In this document: piece after piece, positions 1 through 10,254 of the stretch
Position numbering within the stretch: the stretch's first letter is position 1
Layout: every line of letters begins with the position of its first letter
Assembly (NCBI GenBank): GCA_009838975.1
Contig: VXQO01000035.1
Location: forward strand, 36,828 to 100,827
DNA length: 64,000 bases
Source: Gemmatimonadota bacterium
GTDB taxonomy: Bacteria; Gemmatimonadota; Gemmatimonadetes; Longimicrobiales; Gaopeijiaceae
Reading direction: 5' to 3'
The notes under the pieces: model-generated
Database searches by the model: none
What the model was told of the DNA's origin: nothing
Seen by the model: only the letters and a program-made list of their open reading frames with translations
Program-made: the position numbers and the translations under genes

Positions 1-364
1 TGTCTACGAGCCCGCGATCGCGGCCCTGGAAGGTGACCCATGGCATGTCACCGGGCCCGTTCCCGCCGACACCGTCTTTGTCCGCGCCTTCTCCGGCGAG
101 TTCGACGCCGTGGTGGCGCCCTACCACGACGTGGGAATGGCCGCCTTCAAGACCGCTGCGTTCGGCAGGGGCGTCAACGTGACCCTGGGCCTGCCATTCA
201 TCCGCACGTCGCCCGATCACGGGACCGCGTTCGACATCGCGGGCCGGGGAGTCGCCGACCCTTCCTCGATGGTGGAGGCCGTCCGTCTGGCCATGCGCCT
301 GGCCGGGGCACGCCGGGCCGCCTGCACCAGCGCTTCGCGGGCACCGGCCGCCCCGATCAGGTGA
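1..364 (+). CDS. pdxA: 4-hydroxythreonine-4-phosphate dehydrogenase, C-terminal part (truncated by window edge)
   Basis: Frame 2 reads VYEPAIAALEGDPW...VAPYHDVGMAAFKTAAFGRGVNVTLGLPFIRTSPDHGTAFDIAGRGVADP, the PdxA C-terminal signature. Confidence 0.93.
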   Translation, partial: VYEPAIAALEGDPWHVTGPVPADTVFVRAFSGEFDAVVAPYHDVGMAAFKTAAFGRGVNVTLGLPFIRTSPDHGTAFDIAGRGVADPSSMVEAVRLAMRLAGARRAACTSASRAPAAPIR

Positions 365-1512
365 CTCCCGGGGCCGGGCGGCCGGAGCCACCCCGGTTCC
401 GGGGACACGAGGCGCTCCGCGCGTCGCTGCGCCGGTCCCTGGCGCGCCGCACGCTGCCCGCCACCGTGCTGATACACGGCATGCCCGGGTGCGGCAAGCA
501 GTCGCTGGCCCTGTGGCTGGCGCGCACGCGCCTGTGCAGCGGGGCGGACAAGCCCTGCGGCCGCTGCGACAGTTGCCGGCGCGCGCTCCGCCTGGAACAC
601 CCCGATATCCACTGGCACTTCCCGCTGCCCCGCCCGAAGCGCACTTCGGGGCCGGCGAAACTGGCGGCGGCGCTGGAGGACGCGCGCTTCGAGAAACTTG
701 CCGAATTCCGCAAAAACCCTCTCCGTGCCGAGGGCGACACCGAGGTCAAGGGCATCTATCTGGCCGCCGTTCTGACGATCCGCGACCACGCCCACCGCCG
801 GCCGGCCGTGGGCGAAGAACAGGTCTTCATCATCGGGGACGCCGAATACCTCGTCCCCCAGGAGGCCAGTCCGGAAGCCGCCAACGCACTGCTCAAGCTC
901 CTGGAGGAGCCCCCGGACGGCAGCCGCTTCATCCTCACCTCGGGAACACCGGGGAGCCTCCTCGATACCATACGATCGCGGGCCCTGCCGATCCATCTCC
1001 CCCCTCTGCCGGTCGAGGAGGTGGCAGCCTTCCTCCGAGAGGAGTGCGGCGCAGACCCCGAGGCCGCGATACGCGCCGCCAAACTGTCCCAGGGCTCGAT
1101 CGGCGCCGCCCTCGGATACCTCGAACCGGACGGCGATCAAAGCCGCCAGCGCACCCGTGCCCTCGACCTGTTGCGCGCGGCCACCGGGGGCCGGCGTGCC
1201 GACGCGTACACGGCCGCGGCGGCATTCCCCCCCGGCGGGGGGCGCGGGCTCCTGGGCCTCATGGGGGCGCTGCAACTCTGGATCCGCGACCTCGGTGCGG
1301 CCGGTCTCGGCCGTGACGACCAGGTCGTCAACGTGGATGAGCTGCCGTTTCTGCGCGACACGGCCCGGCGGCTGGCGCTCACACCCGACCGGATCGCGCG
1401 CGCCGTCGGACAGGTCGAGGAAGCCAGTATGCTGGCGCGGGGCAATGTGAACCCCCAACTCTTCATGGGTACCCTGCTCCTGGATCTGGAGGAGATCCTC
1501 GAGCCCGCCTGA
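361..1512 (+). CDS. holB: DNA polymerase III delta' subunit (clamp loader family)
   Basis: GTG at 361 overlaps the pdxA stop (GTGA); Zn-finger CSGADKPCGRCDSC; ASPEAANALLKLLEEPPDGSRFILTS; P-loop-like GMPGCGKQ. Confidence 0.88.
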   Translation: MTPGAGRPEPPRFRGHEALRASLRRSLARRTLPATVLIHGMPGCGKQSLALWLARTRLCSGADKPCGRCDSCRRALRLEHPDIHWHFPLPRPKRTSGPAKLAAALEDARFEKLAEFRKNPLRAEGDTEVKGIYLAAVLTIRDHAHRRPAVGEEQVFIIGDAEYLVPQEASPEAANALLKLLEEPPDGSRFILTSGTPGSLLDTIRSRALPIHLPPLPVEEVAAFLREECGADPEAAIRAAKLSQGSIGAALGYLEPDGDQSRQRTRALDLLRAATGGRRADAYTAAAAFPPGGGRGLLGLMGALQLWIRDLGAAGLGRDDQVVNVDELPFLRDTARRLALTPDRIARAVGQVEEASMLARGNVNPQLFMGTLLLDLEEILEPA

Positions 1513-1544
1513 CCGCCGTGACACCCGAAAGCCCGGACAGGAGA

Positions 1545-2057
1545 ATGAAGGATCCCGATCCGCGACCAGCCCCCGCGCTGACCCATCTCGACACCGACGG
1601 AGAGGCGACGATGGTGGAGGTGGGCGACAAGGACGTCACCTCCCGCCGGGCCGTTGCCCATGGGGTGCTGAGGTGCTCCCGGCGCGCCTACGAGCTGCTG
1701 GCCGGCGGGGCAAACCCCAAGGGAGACGTGGAGCAGGTGGCGCGTGTCGCTGGGATCATGGCAGGCAAGCGCACGGGCGAACTGATCCCGCTCTGCCACG
1801 TGTTGCCCGCAGCGAGCATCGGTGTCGACGTGGAAGCGGACCCCGCGCTACCCGGGCTAAGGGTGACCGCCACCGCGCGGATAGCGGGTCGGACCGGTGT
1901 GGAAATGGAGGCGCTGACCGCGGTTTCGGTGGCGCTCCTCACGGCCTACGACATGCTTAAGGCCGTCGACCGCGGCATGACCATCGAGTCGATCCGGCTG
2001 GTGGAGAAGTCGGGGGGGCGCTCGGGAAGCTGGCGCGCCGGGCGCGGGTCAGTCTGA
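1545..2057 (+). CDS. moaC: cyclic pyranopterin monophosphate synthase MoaC
   Basis: [25 protein letters not shown]...[15 protein letters not shown]...[31 protein letters not shown] preceded by AGGAGA. Confidence 0.95.
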   Translation: MKDPDPRPAPALTHLDTDGEATMVEVGDKDVTSRRAVAHGVLRCSRRAYELLAGGANPKGDVEQVARVAGIMAGKRTGELIPLCHVLPAASIGVDVEADPALPGLRVTATARIAGRTGVEMEALTAVSVALLTAYDMLKAVDRGMTIESIRLVEKSGGRSGSWRAGRGSV

Positions 2058-3272
2058 TGGTGGGAGCGCGCGGCTGGATACCGGGATGACCAGCCTGGCG
2101 CCGATCTGAAGGCGCCGTGGCTCCACGTCGGGGTTGGCGGCCCGCAGATCGTCGACGGAGATCCTGTAGTAGCGTGCGATATGGGTCAGGGTCTCCCCCG
2201 CGGAGACGATGTGCCACGCGACGCGCTCATGAGGCGGGATCGTAGCGAGACGCGCGCCGAAGCCGCTGGCCCGACCCTCCGGCAGGCGCACCGTGGTCGA
2301 TCCCCTGGCGGACGTAATGCCGGCGTGGAGGTGCGGATTCAGCCGCTCCACCTCCTCCGCCCCGACACCCGCCGCCCTTGCGATGACGTCGAGCGTCGCT
2401 GCGCCTTCGACCGCGGTGGTGTCGAAGCGGATGGGCGGCGACTTGACGGGATTCGGCAGGCCGTAGTACGCGGGGGTGCTGGCGATCTGGACTGCCGCCA
2501 GGTACTTCGGGATGAAGTCGCGGGTTTCCGAGGGAAGCCGGTCGCGGATTCGGGTGAACAGTTCGTCCTCGCGGGGTTGGCCGCCGCCGTGGCGCCGTAT
2601 CACCGACTCCACCCGGCTGGGACCGGCGTTGTAGGCCGCAAGGGTGAGGAACCACGACCCGAACTGCCGGTTCAGGTGGACGATGTAGTCGAGCGCCGCT
2701 GGGGTCGCGGCGAACGGATCGAAGCGCTGGTCCACGATGCCGTCGACCCGCAGGCCGAGCCCGCGCGCCGTGTGAGGCATGAATTGCCAGAGTCCCGCGG
2801 CCCCGGCGGGCGATACGGCCGTGGTGTAGTAGTTGGCTTCGATGAGCGGCAGGTAGACGAGCGATTGGGGCAGACCCCGCTTCGCCAGCTCCGCATTCAC
2901 GAAGTCCTGGTACTGGCCCATGCGCGCCAGGCCCCGCTGGAAGGGCGCCGTCGACCGCCCGCGCCAGTACTCCATCCACCAGTCGATCCGCCTCTGGATC
3001 TGTTCTTCCCGGACCGCCGGCGATGTCATGATCGGATCGAAAGCGGCCAGTTCCAGCGGGTCCAGCGGCTCGACCGCCTCCGGCAGCACACGGCGCCCCT
3101 CCACCAGCGACGGGACTACCGGCGCCCGCTCGGCCGGCTGACGGCGCTCGGGGGCGTCGCCGGCCGGAGCCGGGGGCAGAGGCGGCGGCTGCCTCGCACA
3201 ACCCGCCAGCAGCAGCGCAAGCGCGGCCAGGCCGTTTCGGGCGGCCATGCGGCCACTTGCGGGATGGTTCAT
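2049..3272 (-). CDS. lytic transglycosylase (MltD-like) with LysM domain, lipoprotein
   Basis: LALLLAGCA lipobox; SLT domain LVYLPLIEANYYTTAVSPAGAAGLWQFMPHTARGLGL...AYNAGPSRV; C-terminal LysM HIVSAGETLTHIARYYRIS. Confidence 0.9.
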   Translation of the reverse strand: MNHPASGRMAARNGLAALALLLAGCARQPPPLPPAPAGDAPERRQPAERAPVVPSLVEGRRVLPEAVEPLDPLELAAFDPIMTSPAVREEQIQRRIDWWMEYWRGRSTAPFQRGLARMGQYQDFVNAELAKRGLPQSLVYLPLIEANYYTTAVSPAGAAGLWQFMPHTARGLGLRVDGIVDQRFDPFAATPAALDYIVHLNRQFGSWFLTLAAYNAGPSRVESVIRRHGGGQPREDELFTRIRDRLPSETRDFIPKYLAAVQIASTPAYYGLPNPVKSPPIRFDTTAVEGAATLDVIARAAGVGAEEVERLNPHLHAGITSARGSTTVRLPEGRASGFGARLATIPPHERVAWHIVSAGETLTHIARYYRISVDDLRAANPDVEPRRLQIGARLVIPVSSRALPPSD

Positions 3273-3276
3273 CTGC

Positions 3277-4770
3277 TCAGTGGCTGTAGTTGGGAGCTTC
3301 TCGCGTGATCGTCACGTCGTGGGGATGCGACTCCCGCAGTCCCCCCGGCGTCACGCGCACGAAACGGGCCGAGGTGCGCAGGGCCTCGAGCGACCCGGCG
3401 CCACAGTAGCCCATCCCGCTTCTGAGTCCGCCGGCCAGCTGGAAGACCGTGTCCGACACGGGGCCCTTGTAGGCCACGCGACCTTCGATCCCCTCCGGCA
3501 CCAGCTTCCGCAGCTCGCGTCCCTCCTGGAAATAGCGGTCGGCGGAACCCTCCTCCATGGCCGACAGCGAGCCCATCCCGCGAACGGTCTTGAATCGCCG
3601 TCCCTCGAGAAGGAACGATTCCCCGGGGGATTCCTCGGTGCCGGCCAGCACCGAACCCATCATCACGCTCTGGGCGCCGGCGGCAAGCGCCTTGACCACA
3701 TCGCCCGAGTAGCGGATGCCGCCGTCCGCGATGACGGGAACCCGGCCGGCGGCGCCGTCGACGGCATCCATGACCGCGGTCAGCTGCGGCAGGCCGACAC
3801 CTGTCACGACGCGCGTGGTGCAGATCGAGCCCGGACCGACACCGACCTTGACCGCGTCGGCCCCGCGTTCGATCAACGCGTCGGCGCCCTCGGCCGTGCC
3901 CACGTTCCCCGCGATGAGATCCTGGTCGGGGAACGCCTCGCGCACCCTCACCACCGCCCTCAGAACGCCCTCGGCGTGTCCGTGTGCGGTGTCGATCACC
4001 AGAAAGTCCACACCCGACTCGACCAGCGCCCGTGCGCGGGCCAGATCGGACCTGGCTGCGCCGATGGCCGCGCCCACGCGCAGGCGTCCGTGCTCGTCCT
4101 TGCAGGCGTTGGGGAACTGGCGGCGCTTGAAGATGTCCTTGACCGTGATCAGCCCCCTCAGCTTCCCCGCCTCGTCAACGACGGGCAGCTTCTCGATCCG
4201 GTGGCGGTGCAGGATGCGCTCCGCCTTGGTCAGCGTGGTGCCCACCGGCGCGGTGACCAGCCCCCGCGAGGTCATGAGCGACGCGACGGGGCGGTCGAGA
4301 TCGGACTCGAACTGCAGGTCGCGATTGGTGATGATCCCGACCAGGGTTCCGTCCGGCTCCACGATCGGCACGCCGCTGATCGAGAAGCGAGCCATCAGCT
4401 GGTGGGCGTCACGAAGCGAAGCGGCGGGTTGCAGCGTGATCGGCTTGAGAATCATGCCGCTCTCCGACCGTTTCACCCGGTCGACCTCCTGGGCCTGCAG
4501 GTCGATCGTCATGTTCTTGTGGATGACGCCGACACCGCCCTCGCGCGCAACCGCGATCGCCATGCGCGCCTCGGTCACCGTGTCCATCGCGGCCGAGATC
4601 AGGGGAACCTGAAGGGTTATGCGGTTGGTCAGCCGCGTGGAAATGTCGGCGTCGCCCGGATGAACCCTGGAATGGCCCGGCACGAGCAGCACGTCGTCGA
4701 AGGTCAGGGCCTCCTTGACGACCCTGCCGCGCAACGGTGACCGGGGCTCCTTGCCGCTTTCCATGGACAA
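3277..4770 (-). CDS. guaB: IMP dehydrogenase
   Basis: [13 protein letters not shown]..., CBS pair, [29 protein letters not shown]. Confidence 0.96.
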   Translation of the reverse strand: MSMESGKEPRSPLRGRVVKEALTFDDVLLVPGHSRVHPGDADISTRLTNRITLQVPLISAAMDTVTEARMAIAVAREGGVGVIHKNMTIDLQAQEVDRVKRSESGMILKPITLQPAASLRDAHQLMARFSISGVPIVEPDGTLVGIITNRDLQFESDLDRPVASLMTSRGLVTAPVGTTLTKAERILHRHRIEKLPVVDEAGKLRGLITVKDIFKRRQFPNACKDEHGRLRVGAAIGAARSDLARARALVESGVDFLVIDTAHGHAEGVLRAVVRVREAFPDQDLIAGNVGTAEGADALIERGADAVKVGVGPGSICTTRVVTGVGLPQLTAVMDAVDGAAGRVPVIADGGIRYSGDVVKALAAGAQSVMMGSVLAGTEESPGESFLLEGRRFKTVRGMGSLSAMEEGSADRYFQEGRELRKLVPEGIEGRVAYKGPVSDTVFQLAGGLRSGMGYCGAGSLEALRTSARFVRVTPGGLRESHPHDVTITREAPNYSH

Positions 4771-4824
4771 ATGTACCGGGGCCGCGGAATTCGGGTCAAC
4801 CGGGCCGGCAATCGTGCCGGGCGC

Positions 4825-5274
4825 TTATCGTTCCCGCGATTCCGGGGGGTCCCGGCGGGCCGCTTCAGAGGAGTCGGAGCGGTCGGGCTGGTCGGACAGG
4901 TCCGAAAAACCCGCGTCGGCCTCGCCCCCTGTCTCCGCGTCGCGGCGGCGCTCCGCTCCGGCATCGCCGGCGTCCGATCCCCCCGCGAGGTCGTCGAAGA
5001 GCTGCCGGCCCGCCCTGGCCACCCCGCTCAGCGCCCTGTCGGCGGCCGCGATCACCTGAAAGGCCTCGCGCAGGTTGGACGGCTTGAACGACCGCTTGCG
5101 CATGCGGTCCTCCAGCCCCTCGCCCATTCGCTGAAAGCCGCTGGCCGGCTGTTCGTCTTCCGGCGATCCGTACCGCGACTCCAGGAACTCGATATAGTCG
5201 AGCACCTGGTAGATCTGCTCCTCCGGCAGACTCTCGATCTTCCGCATCACGCGGGCGCGCAGGACGTCGTGCAT
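4825..5274 (-). CDS. hypothetical protein (MHDVLRARVMRKIESLPEEQIYQVLDYIEFLESRYG...), acidic C-terminal tail
   Basis: Open frame with natural-looking composition; start ATG at 5274 overlaps the divergent gene start; N-terminus resembles small helical DUF2281-type proteins. Confidence 0.6.
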   Translation of the reverse strand: MHDVLRARVMRKIESLPEEQIYQVLDYIEFLESRYGSPEDEQPASGFQRMGEGLEDRMRKRSFKPSNLREAFQVIAAADRALSGVARAGRQLFDDLAGGSDAGDAGAERRRDAETGGEADAGFSDLSDQPDRSDSSEAARRDPPESRER

Positions 5275-6151
5275 GCCATCTAAGAAGCCGCTGATGGATC
5301 CCCGGCGCAAGGACGGGTTATTCTTGGGCATGGAGTCCGGACAGGAGTACCGTTTTCTGCCGCTGCGGGGCGTGCCGATCCGCGAGGACGCCGAGCGGCG
5401 CTGCGACCGCTGGCTCGCTCGCCTCGACGAGGAGCTCTCGGATCCCGGAACCGACCGCAACGAACTCTGCCGCAGGGTGCTCGAGGAGATCTACTTCCCC
5501 GGCGAAATGACTGCCCCTTCCCTCGCGAGCCGCATCCTCCGCGACCAGCTCGACCCCCGCAACGTCACCCTGGAGCCGGAATACTATCGGGAAATCGACG
5601 AGGAACGGTACCAACGCGTGAAGCCGCTGATCTGGCTCTGGGAGATGTTCGACAAGAGCCTGCTCGGCGAGAACGTGCACCTGGGGATCCGGTTCCGACG
5701 CATCCTGGCCAGGCGCATCTTCGCCCGCTGCGGCAGGAACTTCAAGGCGTTCCACTTCGTGAAGCTCAGCTTCGGGTACGGGCTGGAGGTGGGCGACGAC
5801 GTCGTGGTGCACCGCCACGTCCTCCTCGACGACCGGGGCGGGATCAGGATCGGGGATCGCGCGTCGATCTCGGACTTCGTCAACGTCTATTCGCACAGCC
5901 ACCACATCGGCGACGGGCGGCACGTGCGTACTCCCCGGACCGTCATCGGCGATGACGTACGGCTCGCCTACCACGCGACGGTTCTGGCAGGCGTCACCCT
6001 GGCGCCCGACTCGATGATCGGCGCAGGCGCCGTCGTCACCCGCGACACCGAGCCGTCCACCGTCGTCGCCGGAATACCCGCGAAGCCGGTTAGGCGAAAG
6101 CCTGCCGCCCAGCGCCGCCCACCGACAAGCGATCCCCTCGCCGACGGCTGA
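5273..6151 (+). CDS. left-handed beta-helix (hexapeptide repeat) acyltransferase
   Basis: C-terminal GIRIGDRASISDFVNVYSHSHHIGDGRHVRTPRTVIGDDVRLAYHATVLAGVTLAPDSMIGAGAVVTRDTEPSTVVAGIPAKPV. Confidence 0.85.
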   Translation: MPSKKPLMDPRRKDGLFLGMESGQEYRFLPLRGVPIREDAERRCDRWLARLDEELSDPGTDRNELCRRVLEEIYFPGEMTAPSLASRILRDQLDPRNVTLEPEYYREIDEERYQRVKPLIWLWEMFDKSLLGENVHLGIRFRRILARRIFARCGRNFKAFHFVKLSFGYGLEVGDDVVVHRHVLLDDRGGIRIGDRASISDFVNVYSHSHHIGDGRHVRTPRTVIGDDVRLAYHATVLAGVTLAPDSMIGAGAVVTRDTEPSTVVAGIPAKPVRRKPAAQRRPPTSDPLADG

Positions 6152-6213
6152 CGCCGACCCGTGCACGGGCTGCGGCGACCCGGGGCAACCGAGCCACCGG
6201 CGCGCGTTCAGCC

Positions 6214-8157
6214 CTACCGCGTCTCGTACCGCGCCTTCAGCTGCTCCACCACCACCGGATCGGCCAGCGTGGTGGTGTCCCCCAGCGCCCGCCCCGTCGC
6301 GATGTCACCCAGCAGCCGCCGCATGATCTTCCCCGACCGCGTCTTCGGCAGGTCGGCGGCGAAGAGGATCACCTTGGGCCGCGCGATCGGCCCGATGGCA
6401 CGCGCCACATGGGCCTTCAGTTCGGCCACGAGGGCATCGTCCCCCTCCCTGCCCCCCATCAGCGTGACAAAGGCGGCGATCGCCTGCCCCTTGACCTCGT
6501 GCGCCATCCCCACCACGGCCGCCTCCGCCACGGCGGCGTGCTCCACCAGCGCGCTCTCGACCTCCATGGTGCCGATCCGGTGTCCGGCAACGTTCAGCAC
6601 GTCGTCCACCCGCCCGAGTATCCACAGGTACCCGTCCTCGTCCAGCTTCGCACCGTCGCCGGGGAAGTAGATCCCGTCCCACTTCGACCAGTAGGTCTCG
6701 CGGTAGCGCTCGTCGTCGCCCCAGATCGTGCGCAGCATCGCCGGCCACGGCCGCGTGATGGCGAGATACCCGGCGTCGACCGGCTCGCCCGCGTCGTTGA
6801 ACAGGGCGGTCGCAATCCCGGGAAATGCGCGGCAGGCGCTCCCCGGCCGCGTGTGCGTCACCCCAGGGAGCGGCGTGATCATCATGCCGCCCGTCTCGGT
6901 CTGCCACCAGGTGTCGATGATCGGGCACCGCTCGCCGCCGATCACTCGGTTGTACCACATCCACGCCTCCGGGTTGATCGGCTCTCCCACCGTGCCCAGG
7001 AGCCGCAGCCGCGAGAGATCGCAGCCGTCCGGCCACTCCTCGCCCCACTGCATGAAGGCGCGGATCGCGGTGGGAGCGGTGTAGAAGATGGTCACCCCGT
7101 AGTCCTCGCACATCTTCCAGAACCGCCCCTTGTCGGGCCAGTCGGGCGCCCCCTCGTACATCACCACCGTCGCCCCCGCCGCGAGCGGCCCGTAGACGAT
7201 GTAGCTGTGCCCCGTCACCCAGCCCACGTCGGCCGTGCACCAGTAGATGTCGTCCTCCTTCAGGTCGAACACGATCCGGGTGGTCGCGTGCACCTGGGTC
7301 AGATACCCGCCCGTCGTGTGGACCACGCCCTTCGGCTTCCCCGTCGTCCCGGAGGTGTAGAGGATGTACAGGATGTCCTCGGCGTCCATCACCTCGGCTT
7401 CGCACTCGCCGTCCACGCCCGCCGCGAGGTCGTGGTACCAGTGGTCACGCCCCGCGGTCATTCCGGCCGCGACCTTCCCTTCCAGCCCACCCCGGGCCAC
7501 CACCACGACGTGCTCGATCGACGGGCAGCGCTCGACGGCCCTGTCCGCATTGTCCTTGAGCGGAACGACGACGCCGCGCCGATACCCGCCGTCCGCCGTG
7601 ATCAGCACCCTCGCTTCGGCATCGTTGATCCGGTCCGCGAGGGAATCCGGGCTGAATCCCCCGAACACCACCGAATGCGGCGCGCCGATCCTCGCGCAGG
7701 CGAGCATTGCGAAGGCGGCCTCCGGGATCATGGGCAGGTAGATGGCCACGCGATCGCCCTTCTTCACCCCCAACCCCTTCAGCACGTTCGCAAAACGCCC
7801 CACCTCGACGGCCAGCTCGCCGTAGGTGAACGACCGCCGGTCCCCGGGCTCCCCCTCCCAGACCAGCGCACGCTTGCCGCCGCGGGTGTCCAGATGCCGG
7901 TCCACGCAGTTGTGGCAGACGTTCAGCTTGCCGCCGATGAACCACTTTGCATGCGGCGCCCTCCACTCGAGCACCGTGTCCCACCGGCGGTACCAGTCGA
8001 GCTCGCCGGCCCATTCGGCCCAGAACCGCTCGAAGTCCTCGGCCACATCGTAGATGGAGGGGTCGGAAACCACCGCGTCCGCGGCGAACTCGGCGGGCGG
8101 CGCGAACTTCCGCTTCTCGGTGAGCAGTGCGTCGAGGGCGGTCGGGTCGTGCGTCAT
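6214..8157 (-). CDS. acs: acetyl-CoA synthetase
   Basis: [47 protein letters not shown]-type C-terminus ([18 protein letters not shown]). Confidence 0.95.
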   Translation of the reverse strand: MTHDPTALDALLTEKRKFAPPAEFAADAVVSDPSIYDVAEDFERFWAEWAGELDWYRRWDTVLEWRAPHAKWFIGGKLNVCHNCVDRHLDTRGGKRALVWEGEPGDRRSFTYGELAVEVGRFANVLKGLGVKKGDRVAIYLPMIPEAAFAMLACARIGAPHSVVFGGFSPDSLADRINDAEARVLITADGGYRRGVVVPLKDNADRAVERCPSIEHVVVVARGGLEGKVAAGMTAGRDHWYHDLAAGVDGECEAEVMDAEDILYILYTSGTTGKPKGVVHTTGGYLTQVHATTRIVFDLKEDDIYWCTADVGWVTGHSYIVYGPLAAGATVVMYEGAPDWPDKGRFWKMCEDYGVTIFYTAPTAIRAFMQWGEEWPDGCDLSRLRLLGTVGEPINPEAWMWYNRVIGGERCPIIDTWWQTETGGMMITPLPGVTHTRPGSACRAFPGIATALFNDAGEPVDAGYLAITRPWPAMLRTIWGDDERYRETYWSKWDGIYFPGDGAKLDEDGYLWILGRVDDVLNVAGHRIGTMEVESALVEHAAVAEAAVVGMAHEVKGQAIAAFVTLMGGREGDDALVAELKAHVARAIGPIARPKVILFAADLPKTRSGKIMRRLLGDIATGRALGDTTTLADPVVVEQLKARYETR

Positions 8158-8353
8158 TCGGGGTTCTCCGGGGATGAAGAGGTTGCCTGGTGGCCGTTTC
8201 GGGGAGCGGAGCCGCGCCACGGCGGCGCATGCATGTCCGGTGAGCCTGCGGGTGAGCGATCGGCTGATCGAGTATGGCCCGAAGCCCGCGCCCGGGGCAA
8301 CATCGCCCGTTGGAGATCCACGCGGCCCCCGGTTGTGGTTAGTATCATTCTGC

Positions 8354-8366
8354 TATCATTATGATA
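8354..8366. promoter_or_regulatory. candidate Fur-family operator TATCAT-T-ATGATA (6-1-6 inverted repeat) with an extra TATCAT half-site at 8343-8348
   Basis: Perfect palindrome read directly; extra TATCATT copy 11 bp upstream; TTGACA (-35 like) at 8382-8387; lies 5' of the Fur-family gene. Confidence 0.6.
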
Positions 8367-8451
8367 TCCTCAATTCAGCGGTTGACACGCGCGCGCCCTG
8401 CGTGCATCGTAACTCCATGTGAGCAACGGGCTTCGCCGAAGGAGGACCTGC

Positions 8452-8886
8452 TTGTCCCCGTCCAGTCAATCCGTCGAGGTCGACCGGCTGCGAGAAGCGC
8501 TGGAGGCGCACGGACATCGCTTCACCGAGCAGAGGGGTGCCGTACACCGCTTCCTTTCGGGTACCGACACGCACCCGACCGCCGAGGATGTCTTTCACGG
8601 CGTCCGTGAGGAGTTGCCCGCGATCTCGCTCGCCACGGTCTACAAGAACCTCGAGACGCTGGTCGGCTGCGGCATGGCGCTCAAGCTCACCTGGTCCGAC
8701 GGCTCGTCCCGGTACGACGGGCGCACCGACCCGCACCATCACGCGCGCTGCGACCGCTGCGGTGTCGTGATGGACATCCCCGGCAACCCGCCGCCGGAGA
8801 TCGTCGCCGATCCCGGCGTCTGCCCCGGCTTCCATGTCACCGGGTACCGGCTGGAGCTGACCGGGCTCTGCGCGGACTGCGCCTGA
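8452..8886 (+). CDS. Fur family transcriptional regulator (PerR-like)
   Basis: HRFTEQRGAVHRFLSGTDTHPTAEDVFHGVREELPAISLATVYKNLETLV...DPHHHARCDRCGVV...CADCA; TTG start at 8452 preceded by GGAGG (8441-8445) with 6-nt spacer; the GTG at 8419 in the ORF track is less likely. Confidence 0.92.
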   Translation: MSPSSQSVEVDRLREALEAHGHRFTEQRGAVHRFLSGTDTHPTAEDVFHGVREELPAISLATVYKNLETLVGCGMALKLTWSDGSSRYDGRTDPHHHARCDRCGVVMDIPGNPPPEIVADPGVCPGFHVTGYRLELTGLCADCA

Positions 8887-8905
8887 ACCGGCTCGCGCCC
8901 CGGTT

Positions 8906-9205
8906 TCAGGCGATCGCGCCGGCCCTTGCGCGCCCCCGCGCCGAACGGAGACGGCGACGCAGTTCCAGGCTCGACATCGTGTTCATGGTGCGCTCGGCGG
9001 TCTTTGGCGAATTCCAGCGAACGTCGGTAAGGGCAACCGGCTCTTCGCCTTCCGCCTCCGGCCGGCGCAGGATCAGGTAGTACCGTCCCTTGTAGTCCCC
9101 ACCCTGCTCGGCGGCCACCGAAGCCACCCACTCGACACCCCGTTCATCGCTGAATCTTCGCACCTGGCCGTCCCCGTTTGTGATGGTCTCTGCGGCTGGG
9201 AACAT
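8906..9205 (-). CDS. hypothetical protein (99 aa)
   Basis: Open frame with natural composition (VRRFSDERGVEWVASVAAEQGGDYKGRYYLILRRP); no family recognised. Confidence 0.6.
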   Translation of the reverse strand: MFPAAETITNGDGQVRRFSDERGVEWVASVAAEQGGDYKGRYYLILRRPEAEGEEPVALTDVRWNSPKTAERTMNTMSSLELRRRLRSARGRARAGAIA

Positions 9206-9259
9206 AATAGCCGCGACGTGCCGGCAACAACGAGCCCCTCCCAGCGTGCCCGCCGGCCG

Positions 9260-10075
9260 CTATGCGGGCTTCCCGCTTCGCAGCTTCTTCTGGTGGACGA
9301 CCTCCGGGAATTCGTAGTAGATGACGCCCTCGTCACTGATGTCCGATCTCACGCGGAAGCCGTCGTCCATGCCGATCATCAGCTTCTCGGCGGCTTCCAG
9401 GCTCAGATCCAGTTCGGCCGCGACCTCGGTTACCGTCAGCACGCCTCCGCGCTGTGTTGCAAGCTGCAGCACCTTGCGGTTGAGGATCTGGAGGACCGCT
9501 TGCCGCCGCTCCTGCAGCGCCCTCCACCCCCACAGGAACATCCCCGATCCACCCATCCCCAGGAACGCTCCGATGACGATGGGGGGACCGTCCATTCCAC
9601 CCGCGATCCCGGCGGTGATGATGAGGGTGGCCATCACGCCCAGCCCCGCCCCGAACACCCGCCTGCCTATGCCGCTCGGGGGAAGGGGCTTGTCCCGCGA
9701 CGGAGGCGATGCGGGCGTCATCGACGTTACCGGGGCCGGCACGCCGGAGCCGGCGTCCCAGCCCTCCGGGTCCCCGGGGACACGGGAGTGTTCCCATGCG
9801 AGGCCGCAGTTGGGACAGACCTGGCGCTTGCGGCACCTGGCGTAGTACACCAGGCCGCCGACCCCGTAGGTGAACACGCTGAGGCCGACCAGCAGGGCCA
9901 GGTGACCGGTCTTGCGGAAATAGGGGACGCCTTCGCTGTGGTGCCCGCAGCGCGCGCACTGCCGGACGTTGCGCTTCATGACGGGGGCGCGGCGCCGCCG
10001 CTCCACGACGGCGCCGCAGGTGGGACACCGATCCTCACCCGCCAGGATACTCTCGCCGCAAGTCGAACACCGCAT
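9260..10075 (-). CDS. zinc-ribbon membrane protein of unknown function
   Basis: N-terminal CSTCGESILAGEDRCPTCG and CARCGHH zinc ribbons; several hydrophobic segments. Confidence 0.7.
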   Translation of the reverse strand: MRCSTCGESILAGEDRCPTCGAVVERRRRAPVMKRNVRQCARCGHHSEGVPYFRKTGHLALLVGLSVFTYGVGGLVYYARCRKRQVCPNCGLAWEHSRVPGDPEGWDAGSGVPAPVTSMTPASPPSRDKPLPPSGIGRRVFGAGLGVMATLIITAGIAGGMDGPPIVIGAFLGMGGSGMFLWGWRALQERRQAVLQILNRKVLQLATQRGGVLTVTEVAAELDLSLEAAEKLMIGMDDGFRVRSDISDEGVIYYEFPEVVHQKKLRSGKPA

Positions 10076-10254
10076 CTATTCCCCGATCCCTCCGCCGGCC
10101 TCGGCGCCGGCAACGCTTGACACTCCGAACTCCCTCCTACTACGGAAACCCGCCCGTCAGGAGTCACACCCCGAGCCGGAACGGGAACCATCGAGCAGAA
10201 TCAGATTACATTCACTGGAGTCGAGCGCAAACCAGGCCACGCCTTCCCGAATAG

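Noticed and set aside
8419-8451. GTG start at 8419 for the Fur-family gene
   Set aside because: The TTG at 8452 has an ideal GGAGG at 6-nt spacing, and the extra residues (NGLRRRRTCLSP) do not look like a Fur N-terminus
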